A stretch of DNA of 54,452 bases, taken from positions 1-54,452 of the forward strand of contig JAJRYY010000174.1 of assembly GCA_024275565.1 (NCBI GenBank). The letters run 5' to 3'. This DNA comes from Planctomycetota bacterium (GTDB lineage Bacteria > Planctomycetota > Phycisphaerae > UBA1845). The translations under genes were made by a program, and so were the position numbers. Shown piece by piece: positions 18,114-26,267 of the stretch (position 1 is the first letter of the stretch; each line of letters starts with the position of its first letter). The notes beneath the pieces were generated by a model, which was not told the origin of the DNA, did not search any database, and saw only the letters and a program-made list of their open reading frames with translations.

Positions 18114-18608
18114 ATGCTTACAAAACTCTCAAATCGTATGTCAAAGCGAGCTGGTTTCAGTCTCGTCGAACTCGTCATCGTCATCGTGATTATCGGCGTC
18201 ATCGCCGCGATCGCAGTACCACGCATCAGCCGAGGTGCTGCTGGCGCTGGCGCGAGCGGATTACGTGGGGATCTCTATGTCTTGCGAAACGCGATCGACC
18301 TCTTCGCTGCTGAACACAATGGCCAGTATCCTTCCGCGGCAACTTTCGAACTCGAACTGACAACATACTCCGATATCACTGGAGCAACATCCGCAACCAA
18401 AACCGGCAACTTCATCTACGGACCCTATCTAATCGCTGTCCCGGCACTAAAGGTCGGTTCAGGAACAAACAACGGACTCGGCGCAAAGGGAGTCGGTACC
18501 ACAGCCAGCTCATCCGTAGGGTGGATCTACGACGAAACCACAGGTCTCATCAAGGCAAACTCGGTCGATGCCCAGGATGAAAAACTTGTCAATTTCGACA
18601 CCTACTAG
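18114..18608 (+). CDS. Major type IV pilin / GspG-like pseudopilin
   Basis: A 164-residue prepilin. After a 12-residue leader ending in RAG, the conserved FSLVELVIVIVIIGVIAAIA helix begins (cleavage expected G|F, with Glu at +5). The C-terminal globular part contains GDLYVLRNAIDLFAAEHNGQ and a Gly/Ser/Thr-rich region, without a cysteine pair. ATG 18114 is chosen because AAGGA at 18100-18104 is well spaced; the frame is open further upstream to 18054. It has a TATAAT box before it and a strong hairpin after it, so it is probably the abundant subunit. Confidence 0.9.
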   Translation: MLTKLSNRMSKRAGFSLVELVIVIVIIGVIAAIAVPRISRGAAGAGASGLRGDLYVLRNAIDLFAAEHNGQYPSAATFELELTTYSDITGATSATKTGNFIYGPYLIAVPALKVGSGTNNGLGAKGVGTTASSSVGWIYDETTGLIKANSVDAQDEKLVNFDTY

Positions 18609-18640
18609 CACAACATTCGCGACAGTTTCCGAGCATTGTT

Positions 18641-18674
18641 GACCGCCGTCCGGGTTATGACCCGGTCGGCGGTC
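18641..18674 (+). terminator. Strong hairpin after the major pilin gene
   Basis: The arms GACCGCCGTCCGGG (18641-18654) and CCCGGTCGGCGGTC (18661-18674) pair except for one T:T mismatch around a six-base loop, 32 bases after the stop. The following TTCATTAT is only weakly T-rich. It probably ends or attenuates transcription, reducing expression of the minor pseudopilins relative to the pilin. Confidence 0.75.
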
Positions 18675-18738
18675 TTCATTATCAGTCAGGAACGATATCG
18701 TAGTCTCACAACGGGAACACCATATCCGGAGACCGGCC

Positions 18739-19866
18739 ATGACGCGCACAATACACCCAAAACCGCGACATGCATTCACCCTCATCGAGACCGTGCTCGC
18801 AATGACAATCGGGGTCATTGTTATCGGAACCGTCACAGCCTCAATACAAACCATGACCATCCACGGGGCAAAGCTCCTCGAAGTCGACAAAACCAGGAGC
18901 AACGCTTCCGTATCGCTCTTTCAGGTCCGCAGCGAACTCCGGCTTGCAACACAAACCAGCGCATTCAGCAACAACGCAATAACATTCACACATCCGGACG
19001 TCACAGGAGACAGCCTCCCGGACATCATCAACTATCAATGGTCCGGCACGCCAGGAGACCCACTCACCAGATCCGTGAACGCAGGAACAACACAAATCCT
19101 AATCGACTCAGTCAGCAACCTCGTCTTCAGCTACGCAGCGACCATCGCACCAGACGATACTGCAGCAAGCGATGTCGAAAGCGACGAAGTACTATTCTTC
19201 GCAATCGATGACGCCAGCGCAATAAACCAGCATATCCTCAACTCCACATCTGCAACGGGACAATATTTCAAACCAATACTGCCGCCAGACGCCACTTCAT
19301 GGAAAGTAACACGCATCTTCGTCTATGTGCAACCATCATTTTTCAACTTCCCGGGCACGATACAGATGATTCTACATACCGCCGATCCCACAGGGTTACC
19401 CTTGAACGACAAACTGAATGTGGCCAACATCACATACGCAGACACTACAGCAAACACGGCCGTGTGGGTAGAAAAAGCAGTGCCCACACCCCACTCATTC
19501 CAACCAGAACAAGGAGCCTGCATCACACTGGAACAAAAAATCCCAGTGGGATCTGCAACAGTCCAATTTCAGACTAGTAACCCTGACCCAGGCAACCTCC
19601 ACAGACTTAGAAACGATGGCAGTGGATGGTACAAGAGACCAGGATCATCACTCTGGATGTACGCCTATGGAACCTACATGACGCCTGGCACTGGCACCAG
19701 AACATATTCCGGAACTCTAACAAGCGTCAGAATCCACGCAACATACGACATCTCCGGATCAACAGACCGCCTCGAAAACGCAACCGATTGCATAAATCGA
19801 CCACGCTTCTCAAACCTCACAATTCCCCTGGATATGGAGATAAACGGTGCAACGCCAGGCGTTTAG
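18739..19866 (+). CDS. Minor pseudopilin, GspJ/PilW-like, long
   Basis: A 375-residue prepilin-like protein starting at ATG 18739 with GGAGA seven bases upstream. The type III signal reads PRHAFTLIETVLAMTIG, so the residue before the cleavage site is Ala instead of the usual Gly. The globular part is much longer than a typical GspJ (about 200 residues) and has two halves: a GspJ-like first half with a DSLPDIINYQW segment, and a second half of beta-rich, unassigned sequence. It overlaps the next gene by 20 bases. It is likely part of the pilus tip or initiating complex. Confidence 0.75.
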   Translation: MTRTIHPKPRHAFTLIETVLAMTIGVIVIGTVTASIQTMTIHGAKLLEVDKTRSNASVSLFQVRSELRLATQTSAFSNNAITFTHPDVTGDSLPDIINYQWSGTPGDPLTRSVNAGTTQILIDSVSNLVFSYAATIAPDDTAASDVESDEVLFFAIDDASAINQHILNSTSATGQYFKPILPPDATSWKVTRIFVYVQPSFFNFPGTIQMILHTADPTGLPLNDKLNVANITYADTTANTAVWVEKAVPTPHSFQPEQGACITLEQKIPVGSATVQFQTSNPDPGNLHRLRNDGSGWYKRPGSSLWMYAYGTYMTPGTGTRTYSGTLTSVRIHATYDISGSTDRLENATDCINRPRFSNLTIPLDMEINGATPGV

Positions 19867-20341
19867 CTATATCGAAGCGGTCATCTCCGTGGTCATCCTA
19901 AGCTCAGCCGTCATCAGCGGCCTCGGCGTATTCGGATCATACATAAAAGGCATCAACACAACAGAAGAAATCACACGAGCCCAGTCCCTGGCTTCGGAAC
20001 TCCTCGCAGAAATCGTCTCAAAACCATTTGAAGATACGGTCGCCAGCGAGGGCAGTTTTGGACTCGAAGCTGGCGAAACGGAAAGAATCGATTTCGACGA
20101 CGTCGACGATTACGACACATGGATAGAGAGACCACCGCAAAATCTCAACGGAGTCATCATGGACGGATCAGTAGGTTACACACGCTCAGTAAGAATCACG
20201 AATATGGACGTTGCAACCATGTCGATAGTCACCACAAATGGCTCCTCTTCGGTTAAAAAAATCGAGGTGTCCGTCTATAAAAATAGCAAAATAAGAGCAA
20301 GTTTGATCGCTATCAGAACACGCAACGGATCAACGAATTAA
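19847..20341 (+). CDS. Minor pseudopilin, GspI/PilV-like
   Basis: A 164-residue prepilin-like protein with a GTG start at 19847 inside the end of the preceding gene. The leader is only MQRQA, followed by FSYIEAVISVVILSSAVISG. Ala again precedes the expected cleavage site, and the +5 Glu is kept. The segment TRAQSLASELLAEIVSKPFE is typical of PilV/GspI proteins. A GspI-type partner next to a GspJ-type and a GspK/PilX-type protein fits the tip complex of pili and secretion pseudopili. Confidence 0.75.
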   Translation: MQRQAFSYIEAVISVVILSSAVISGLGVFGSYIKGINTTEEITRAQSLASELLAEIVSKPFEDTVASEGSFGLEAGETERIDFDDVDDYDTWIERPPQNLNGVIMDGSVGYTRSVRITNMDVATMSIVTTNGSSSVKKIEVSVYKNSKIRASLIAIRTRNGSTN

Positions 20342-20342
20342 T

Positions 20343-21572
20343 ATGACTCCGGAAAATAGAAACCCAGGAAAATGGCGCAGACGGGCGGCGGGCATGTACC
20401 TCATGACATTCATGACCGGTACACTCATCATGGGATCCGCAACAGCACTCGTCAGCATGCAGATGGCGCAACGACGCATCACCAGAAACATCGCTGACGC
20501 AGTACAAACCGAATACTACGCACAGGCAGGACTCGAATGGGAAACCAACAACCTCAGCAACCAACCAACATGGAGAACATCACGAACCAGCGGAGCAAGC
20601 ACCTCTACCAGCCTGGGCGACGCTCAGATCACCACAACACTCACTGACACCATCGACGGCGACTTCACCGATGATGACACACAACCCGCCCTCCTGACAG
20701 TCACAGCCACATACAACGGAAGCAGTGTCACATACACATCAAACGTAACACCCGAACCCCACGAAGCCCTCGAACACAATGTCCACTCATTCAATTCCAT
20801 CGATATGGGCCAAACCGTGACCATAGAAGGCCACATCTACGCGGAAGGCGGATTGTTCGCACTCGCCGGTACGAACGCAACAGGGACAGCAAAATTCACC
20901 GCACTCGATACAGCCACTGTCCTGACACCAGGACTCACCGTCAGACGAATCAAAAAAAGCCCACCACAACCCATCGTAGGGCTCAGCGATTACATCGCAA
21001 TGGCAACATCAGTCACCCCGAACGGTTCTACCGAATATATCATCGACAGTGCAGTATTCTCAGCGACCAACGGCTGGAAAACCACCGCAAACCCGGACGG
21101 CATCTACCACATCGACTGCGCAGGGAAAAAACTCACACTCAACAACATCGTCGTGCAAGGAACACTCATCATCACAAACACAGGCGGGAATGAGATCCAC
21201 ATCACCGGATACGGACGATTCGGGCAGGGAGCAGGCGGCCTGCCCGCACTTCTTATCGATGCTCCAACGTCCACAGTCAAGGTCGATATCCAGAGCGCAA
21301 TCGACGAAACTCAGATCTCAATCGACGCCAACGAAGATGGTGACCAACTCGACGTATTGGAAAGCGGGTTCTTCGACATCGCCTGGATGAACACATCTCT
21401 CGTAGAGATAGGCGGCGTGACTGTCATAGATGGATCGCTCATCACAAACGACATCATTCTGCGTGGTACAACGGTCGTCCGAAACAACACAGCACAGGAT
21501 GATTCACTCATACCAGGATTCACAGACAACCTCCTGCACCCTGTTGAAGGATCTGTCCGGGAAGTGAGATAA
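20343..21572 (+). CDS. PilX/GspK-like minor pilus protein
   Basis: A 409-residue protein starting one base after the preceding stop. It has a basic N-terminus, a hydrophobic helix (about 17-40, AGMYLMTFMTGTLIMGSATA) and the YYAQAGLEWE motif found after the helix in PilX/GspK proteins. The canonical Phe-Thr-Leu-x-Glu start is not present. The rest is beta-rich with Thr/Asn repeats and may form a surface-exposed tip domain. No calcium-binding motif was recognised. Position among pseudopilins is the main support for its role. Confidence 0.65.
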   Translation: MTPENRNPGKWRRRAAGMYLMTFMTGTLIMGSATALVSMQMAQRRITRNIADAVQTEYYAQAGLEWETNNLSNQPTWRTSRTSGASTSTSLGDAQITTTLTDTIDGDFTDDDTQPALLTVTATYNGSSVTYTSNVTPEPHEALEHNVHSFNSIDMGQTVTIEGHIYAEGGLFALAGTNATGTAKFTALDTATVLTPGLTVRRIKKSPPQPIVGLSDYIAMATSVTPNGSTEYIIDSAVFSATNGWKTTANPDGIYHIDCAGKKLTLNNIVVQGTLIITNTGGNEIHITGYGRFGQGAGGLPALLIDAPTSTVKVDIQSAIDETQISIDANEDGDQLDVLESGFFDIAWMNTSLVEIGGVTVIDGSLITNDIILRGTTVVRNNTAQDDSLIPGFTDNLLHPVEGSVREVR

Positions 21573-21576
21573 ACCC

Positions 21577-22158
21577 ATGAACACACGCAAGAAACATCCA
21601 ATATGTTCCAGACACGCCCATCCCGCGTTCAGCCTCACAGAAATCATCCTGGTCACAGTCATCATCTCCATCATCGCAACCATCGCCGCACCCAGGATGG
21701 AAGGCTTCAACAACAACCAGGCAATCAACGCCCTGACCCGTAAAATCTCACTGGACTTCGCCCTCGCAAGAAGTGAAGCAATCAAACGTCGCGCAAACGT
21801 CACTGTCAGCTTTGACACAACAGGGCAATTCTACGAATTCGTCGGCATCACCGACATCACAAGACCCGACGGCACGACGGGAAACTACCGCGTCAATCTG
21901 GGGGAAGAACATGGTTTCCGCGCACGGATCAAAATCGTAGAGTTCGGCCTGGCCAAGGTGCAAAGTGTCACCTTCGACGCCTTCGGAAGAGCTGACAACA
22001 CCGGTGGCGTCCTGGTCGTATGCGGCGACACATCAAGCGCAGTCGTCATGGACCAGGCAAGTGGAACGCCAGCAGTAACCGATACCGGCACCTACGACTC
22101 CGTGATCCTCGCAGACCCCTTCGGCATCGCCGCCAACAACGCCCAGCAGTCTCCATAA
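21577..22158 (+). CDS. Minor pseudopilin, GspH/FimT-like
   Basis: A 193-residue prepilin-like protein with a leader ending HPA before FSLTEIILVTVIISIIATIA, again with Ala at -1. The block ISLDFALARSEAIKRRANVT followed by V-S-F-D is characteristic of GspH/FimT. It is the last gene of the pilus operon, starting four bases after the previous stop. Downstream lie a 20-bp repeat array and a palindrome. No prepilin peptidase or secretin gene follows, so these must be elsewhere in the genome. Confidence 0.8.
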   Translation: MNTRKKHPICSRHAHPAFSLTEIILVTVIISIIATIAAPRMEGFNNNQAINALTRKISLDFALARSEAIKRRANVTVSFDTTGQFYEFVGITDITRPDGTTGNYRVNLGEEHGFRARIKIVEFGLAKVQSVTFDAFGRADNTGGVLVVCGDTSSAVVMDQASGTPAVTDTGTYDSVILADPFGIAANNAQQSP

Positions 22159-22180
22159 CAAACCCAAACCAGCACGAAAC

Positions 22181-22280
22181 CTCACCAACCACCGCGAAAA
22201 CTCACCAACCAACGACCCACCTCACCAGCCACCGTGACACCTCACCAGCCAGCGACCCACCTCACGAACAAGAGTGGCCC
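22181..22280. repeat. 20-bp tandem repeat, 5 copies
   Basis: Five units of exactly 20 bp begin CTCACCA or CTCACGA at 22181, 22201, 22221, 22241 and 22261. The last unit ends in GTGGCCC, the start of the palindrome at 22278-22297. The array follows the last pseudopilin stop by 23 bases. The remaining gap up to the S1 gene (about 22300-22800) contains a possible promoter and no gene I can support. Confidence 0.85.
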
Positions 22281-22297
22281 ACCTCTTCAGAGGTGGG
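22278..22297. repeat. Interspersed palindrome, copy 2
   Basis: The stem CCCACCTCT-TC-AGAGGTGGG is identical to that at 4672-4691, with flanks AGTGG before and GGAACCCGAAGATCA after. It lies 120 bases after the end of the pilus operon. Confidence 0.8.
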
Positions 22298-22542
22298 GAA
22301 CCCGAAGATCAACGGTCAAGCAAACAGAAAACGCAACACAAGCACAGCATAGGGCACATCCCGAACGCAACAGTTCCGACGAAAACCATTCAAATAATGA
22401 CAATGCCCGATCTTTTGGCATCACACCACCGAACCAGCTTCTCCTGTCCATAAGAGATGACGCAGGCCGATTCTCGCGCAAACCGCGTCACGACAATCAC
22501 TTATCGGCACCAGCCCGCCAGGTCACACCACGCCCATTTCGA

Positions 22543-22571
22543 TTGACTTTACAACTCCAAACGGGTACAAG
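22543..22571 (+). promoter_or_regulatory. Possible promoter of the S1 gene
   Basis: TTGACT (22543-22548), 17 bases, then TACAAG (22566-22571) is a fair match to a housekeeping promoter. It would give a 5' leader of about 230 bases before ATG 22808. That length leaves room for autoregulation, which is known for ribosomal protein S1 genes in other bacteria. Confidence 0.35.
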
Positions 22572-22807
22572 TGGGGCTGGATGGTACGCAGGGGTGTCAA
22601 CGTTTGCTTCTCTTACCGACGGTCCGGTGAGACACACGCCAGCACCTGTAAACAAAAGCGTCTGTAAGCAAATCATTCGGATCGGGGCCAATCCCCACAA
22701 TGTGTACCCATTATCAATGTCCATGAACAGAAGCGCGAATGCAGTCAAGCGAGTTGACTGTTGCACCGACGCTTCACCAAAACTATTTCTCTGGTCGAGT
22801 TGTCACA

Positions 22808-24655
22808 ATGAACGAAAACAACGCTCCTAAAGAGCCAACCCACACGCCAACACCAGCAACAACACCCGTCGATACCGCACCAGAACCAGCAACACCCACA
22901 CCTGACCCAGCAACACCCGACCCAGCAACACCAGCGGCCGAAACGCCAGCACCAGCAGCAGAGACGCCAACGCCAGAGGTGTCTACCCCTGTGACAGCTC
23001 CTGCAGAAGCAGCCCAGACAGAGTCAGCCCAGACAGAGTCAGCCCAGACAGAGTCAGCCCAGACAGAGTCAGCCCAGACAGAAGCAGCCCCGACAGAAGC
23101 AGCTCCTCAGAATCCAGCACCAGTCGCAACTGCGGAAACGCCCAGCACCACAACGCCGGACGACAAATCACAAAACAACGCGTCACAAGACAAAAAACCG
23201 CAAGACAGGAAACCCCAGGACAGGAAACCCCAGGACAGGAAACCCCAGGACAGGAAACCCCAGGACAGGAAAGTCCGCCCCGAGAAGAAGCAGCCAGCAG
23301 ACGTCCCCCCCTTCGGCGCCCTGCTCACAGTCAAGGTCAAAGGCATCCAGGACGGATTCCTCATGTTTGATGCAGGATTATCGGTCCCAGCCGCCCTCTC
23401 CCTCGCAAACGCAGGCGCCATCGCAAACGCAAACAACAACGAACCCCCCGCCGAGGGAACCCAGATGGCAGTCGTGGTGGACCGCTACGACGAATCCAGA
23501 AAATTCATCCGGGTCCTCGCCAAAGAAGAGGAAGAGGAACTCACCGAAATATTAGGAACCGTTCGCGCAGGAGACATCATCGAGGGACGCGTCAGTGGCC
23601 TCATCAAGGGAGGACTCGAAGTCAAATTCGAAACCATCCGCGGATTCATGCCAGCATCCCATGTAAACACCTCACGCATGAAAGACATCTCAGTCCTCCT
23701 CAACGAAGTCATCAAATGCGAAGTCATAGAACTCGACCGAAGAAATAAAAAAATCCTCGTAAGCCGAAAAAATGTCCAGGAACGCGAGCGAAAAGACGCC
23801 CGTAAAAACCTCATCCTCACCATCAAGGTCGGCGACGTCCGAAAAGGTCGCATCATAAACCTCACAGAATACGGAGCATTCGTAGACATGGGCGGCGTAC
23901 ACGGACTCCTGCACGTCTCCGACATGCGATGGGCGCCCGTCGCAAAAGCCGAAGAGGTCGTATCCGTCGGCGACGAAATCGAGGTCAAGGTTCTCCGCGT
24001 CAACACAGAACGAAGACGCGTATCCCTCGGAATGAAGCAGCTGACCCCGGACCCATGGAAATCCGTCGCGGAAAAATTCCCCGTAGACTCCGTCTCAAAA
24101 TTTGAAATCGTAAAACTCGCCGAATTTGGTGCATTCGCAAAAATCACAGACGACATCAACGGACTCATACCACTCAGCGAAATGTCATGGAATCGACGAC
24201 CCATGAAGGCAGACGAAGTCGTCAAGGTCGGCCAGGAAATCGAAGCAAAGGTCATCGGTATCGACACAAAGCGACATCGCCTAAGCCTCAGCATCCGTCA
24301 GACTGGCGATGACCCATGGAAGGGCGTCGAAGAACGATTTGAACCCGGAAAAACTGTCACTGGAAAAGTTTCACGCCTGCTTGATTTCGGAGCCATCGTA
24401 GAATTGGAGGGTGGAATCGAGGGCATGATCCACATTTCCGAGCTGGACCAGCATCGCGTCAACAAACCGGGCGACGTCGTCACAATCGGTGGAGACGTCG
24501 AAACAAAGGTCCTCGGCGTGGATCTCGGGAAGCGAAAAATATCGCTTTCGCGCAAAGCTCTGCTTGAACCCGTCGTGGCAGCAACTCCGGCGGTCCAGAA
24601 GAAAAAACGCACAAAACCCCTCCGGGGCGGCCTGGATGCACATTTTGACTGGTAA
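22808..24655 (+). CDS. rpsA: S1-domain RNA-binding protein (ribosomal protein S1-like)
   Basis: A 615-residue protein with an N-terminal Pro/Ala/Thr/Gln-rich region (about 1-170) and four clear S1 domains: about 250-320 (IIEGRVSGLIKGGLEVKFET), about 335-405 (RKGRIINLTEYGAFVDMGGV), about 420-490 and about 510-580 (VTGKVSRLLDFGAIVELEGG). A fifth, degenerate one may precede them at about 175-240. Repeated S1 domains are typical of ribosomal protein S1, which brings mRNA to the 30S subunit. The N-terminal tail holds 15-bp in-frame repeats encoding QTESA and PQDRK units. ATG 22808 is chosen; the frame is open to 22739. The exact RBS is weak (GTCGAG). Confidence 0.82.
   Translation: MNENNAPKEPTHTPTPATTPVDTAPEPATPTPDPATPDPATPAAETPAPAAETPTPEVSTPVTAPAEAAQTESAQTESAQTESAQTESAQTEAAPTEAAPQNPAPVATAETPSTTTPDDKSQNNASQDKKPQDRKPQDRKPQDRKPQDRKPQDRKVRPEKKQPADVPPFGALLTVKVKGIQDGFLMFDAGLSVPAALSLANAGAIANANNNEPPAEGTQMAVVVDRYDESRKFIRVLAKEEEEELTEILGTVRAGDIIEGRVSGLIKGGLEVKFETIRGFMPASHVNTSRMKDISVLLNEVIKCEVIELDRRNKKILVSRKNVQERERKDARKNLILTIKVGDVRKGRIINLTEYGAFVDMGGVHGLLHVSDMRWAPVAKAEEVVSVGDEIEVKVLRVNTERRRVSLGMKQLTPDPWKSVAEKFPVDSVSKFEIVKLAEFGAFAKITDDINGLIPLSEMSWNRRPMKADEVVKVGQEIEAKVIGIDTKRHRLSLSIRQTGDDPWKGVEERFEPGKTVTGKVSRLLDFGAIVELEGGIEGMIHISELDQHRVNKPGDVVTIGGDVETKVLGVDLGKRKISLSRKALLEPVVAATPAVQKKKRTKPLRGGLDAHFDW
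23015..23104. repeat. 15-bp in-frame repeat in the S1 gene, 6 units
   Basis: Units of CAGACAGAGTCAGCC, the last two diverged to GAAGCAGC, encode QTESA/QTEAA repeats in the N-terminal tail of the S1 protein. Confidence 0.85.
23198..23272. repeat. 15-bp in-frame repeat in the S1 gene, 5 units
   Basis: Five units of CCCCAGGACAGGAAA (the first diverged) encode PQDRK repeated, giving a basic patch directly before the first S1 domain. The last four units are nearly identical, so the expansion looks recent. Confidence 0.88.
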
Positions 24656-24716
24656 ACCATGTTTGACCGGTAACCCCAAATTAACTGGCAAGCCCAAATT
24701 GACTGGCAAGTAACGA
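24643..24716. repeat. 18-19-bp tandem repeat starting inside the S1 stop region
   Basis: Four units with the core TTGACTGGYAA run from the last codons of the S1 gene (FDW plus stop) into the gap, at about 24643, 24662, 24681 and 24699. The stop codon itself is part of the first unit. Confidence 0.75.
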
Positions 24717-24861
24717 TCCGGCTGATAACATGCACAAGCACCCATTGCCGATTGGTGTCGTCGTATTGTGTGGCGGTGCGTTGTGTGGCGGCGTGCTGAT
24801 CTGACAGCGACATCCTGCATGAGTGATCTGGCGATCAATCATCCATCCGGAGCAATAAAGC

Positions 24862-25374
24862 GTGAAATTTGGCCTCATCGATCGCGTCCTCGAAGTCGAA
24901 CCCGGCAAGCGGATCGTAGCCGTCAAGGCTGTCACCCTGGGCGAGGAGTACCTGGCGGAGCATTTTCCGACATTTCCGGTGCTCCCCGGCGTCTTCATGC
25001 TCGAAGCCATGGTCGAGGCAGCACGCTGGCTGGTCCACGCCACGGACGATTTTGCACACAGTGTCGTGTTGCTAAAGCGAGCGCGCGGCATTACATATAA
25101 GAGCTTCGTGGCGCCGGGACAGCTATTGCGCGTGGAAATCACCTGTACCCGGTTGGATCCTGCGACTGAACATTCCTCGGAGGCTTGCGGTTCTATGGGA
25201 ATCGGCGAGTTCAAGGGAACAGGACACTGCGGCGAAACGGAGGTGGTCAAGGGGCGGTTTTCCTTGAACCTCTACAATCTGGCGGACCAGCGAGCTGGTG
25301 GTGCAGAGGCAGACCGCCTGATCGTCGAGCAGGCCAGAGCAAAGTGGTCCCTCATCAAGGGGCAGAGTACCTGA
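24862..25374 (+). CDS. FabZ-like 3-hydroxyacyl-ACP dehydratase (first of two)
   Basis: A 170-residue hot-dog protein. The FabZ signature is seen as EHFPTFPVLPGVFMLEAMVE, with catalytic His and Glu both kept. FabZ removes water from 3-hydroxyacyl-ACP in fatty acid synthesis. The C-terminus is about 25 residues longer than usual and charged. The GTG start at 24862 has GGAGC eight bases upstream. It heads a cluster with an ACP, a second FabZ-like protein and two ketosynthases, so it probably acts in a dedicated type II chain-building pathway and not in bulk lipid synthesis; that is inference from context. The final codons and stop are the first unit of a tandem repeat. Confidence 0.78.
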   Translation: MKFGLIDRVLEVEPGKRIVAVKAVTLGEEYLAEHFPTFPVLPGVFMLEAMVEAARWLVHATDDFAHSVVLLKRARGITYKSFVAPGQLLRVEITCTRLDPATEHSSEACGSMGIGEFKGTGHCGETEVVKGRFSLNLYNLADQRAGGAEADRLIVEQARAKWSLIKGQST

Positions 25375-25503
25375 GAAGACAGAGTACCTGAGAAGACAGA
25401 GTACCTGAGAAGACAGAGTACCTGAGAAACAGAGTACCTGAGAAACAGAGTACCTGAGAAACAGAGTACCTGAGAAACAGAGTACCTCAGAAGCAGAGTA
25501 CCT
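25363..25503. repeat. 16-17-bp tandem repeat, about 8-9 copies, starting at a stop codon
   Basis: Three 17-bp units CAGAGTACCTGAGAAGA (25363, 25380, 25397) are followed by 16-bp units CAGAGTACCTGAGAAA (25414, 25430, 25446, 25462), then a diverged unit and a partial one. The TGA of the first unit is the stop of the FabZ-like gene. Several units are identical, so the array is young. Confidence 0.9.
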
Positions 25504-25605
25504 GATGTAGCAGTATGCACGATGTAGCGGTGTGCGTGATGAAGCAGTGTGCATGATGAAGCGATGCGCATGATAAGGCGTTGCTCCCGATAAGGCAGTT
25601 GTTTC
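25504..25605. repeat. 17-bp tandem repeat, 6 copies, unrelated to the one before it
   Basis: Six units of exactly 17 bp (for example GATGTAGCAGTATGCAC) start at 25504, 25521, 25538, 25555, 25572 and 25589, with divergence increasing to the right. It directly abuts the 16-17-bp array. Together they fill the 341-bp gap up to the ACP promoter. Confidence 0.85.
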
Positions 25606-25632
25606 CCGGAAGCGTTGTTGACAACGGATGGG

Positions 25633-25660
25633 TTGGCGCCCCATACGGCGGGTCTATAAA
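25633..25660 (+). promoter_or_regulatory. Possible promoter of the ACP gene
   Basis: TTGGCG (25633-25638), 16 bases, then TATAAA (25655-25660), placed 55 bases before the ACP start codon. A TTGACA at 25617-25622 is too far from the -10 box to serve it. Confidence 0.4.
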
Positions 25661-25715
25661 ATAGTGCAAGCGGGCAGGTTAGGTTAAGCATTCCAAGCAG
25701 TGGAGGTCGGCATTC

Positions 25716-26117
25716 ATGGGACTTAGTCGTGACGAAGTCATGGGACGTGTGGAGGAAGTGCTCGTGGACGCCTTGGGCGTCGATCCGGAAGAGGTCACGC
25801 AGAGCGCAACGCTCACAGAGGACCTCGGAGCCGAGAGCATCGATTTTCTCGACATCGTCTTCCGACTCGAAAAAACGTTCGAAATCAAAATCTCAAAGGG
25901 TGAATTGTTCCCGGACGACATACTCAGCAATCCGGACAACGTGGTCGATGGGAAGATGACAGCCGAGGGGCTTGCGTCTCTAAAATCATCGATGCCCCAC
26001 GCTGACTTCTCAGAGTTCGAGGCAAACCCGGATGTCTCCAAGGTCTCCGATCTGTTCACCGTAAACACAATTGTCAATTACGTTGAGAACAAGCTGAACA
26101 CCGCCAATGCTGCGTAG
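25716..26117 (+). CDS. Acyl carrier protein with an extended third-helix region
   Basis: A 133-residue carrier protein. The phosphopantetheine site is Ser41 in LGAESIDFLDIVF, within the normal first part of an ACP. Ordinary ACPs are about 78 residues; this one has an insert of about 50 residues (roughly 70-115, PDNVVDGKMTAEGLASLKSS onward) before the final helix ending IVNYVENKL. The RBS GGAGG lies 8-9 bases before ATG 25716. It lies between two FabZ-like genes and upstream of two ketosynthases, so it probably carries the growing chain for this cluster. The insert may be a docking surface for the unusual ketosynthase pair. Confidence 0.85.
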   Translation: MGLSRDEVMGRVEEVLVDALGVDPEEVTQSATLTEDLGAESIDFLDIVFRLEKTFEIKISKGELFPDDILSNPDNVVDGKMTAEGLASLKSSMPHADFSEFEANPDVSKVSDLFTVNTIVNYVENKLNTANAA

Positions 26118-26122
26118 CGGCT

Positions 26123-26160
26123 TTTCTCTTCTGGGGAGGTTTTTCTTTTCTGGGGCGTAG
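26123..26160. repeat. 19-bp direct repeat, 2 copies
   Basis: Two units with the core TTTCTYTTCTGGGG start at 26123 and 26142, just after the ACP stop. The rest of the 150-bp gap shows no clear promoter or terminator. Confidence 0.55.
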
Positions 26161-26267
26161 CGAGGATCGTTCAGGTGTGCGATCTTAACGCTTAATATAC
26201 GACGTTGACCTGCTGATACTTGGCGTCATACCAATCCGTCTGAGGACGGTTATCGCGACACGAATTC

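Noticed and set aside
22234-22830. 198-residue plus-strand frame before the S1 gene
   Set aside because: It runs through the 20-bp repeat and the palindrome, has no RBS and gives a His/Pro/Thr-rich product without a recognisable motif. The region reads better as a gap with a promoter.
25363-25605. CRISPR array
   Set aside because: The repeats are directly adjacent without unique spacers of 30-40 bp, the units are 16-17 bp, and no cas gene is near.
25617-25660. TTGACA (25617-25622) as the -35 box of the ACP promoter
   Set aside because: The spacing to TATAAA is 32 bases, far too long. TTGGCG with a 16-base spacer fits better.
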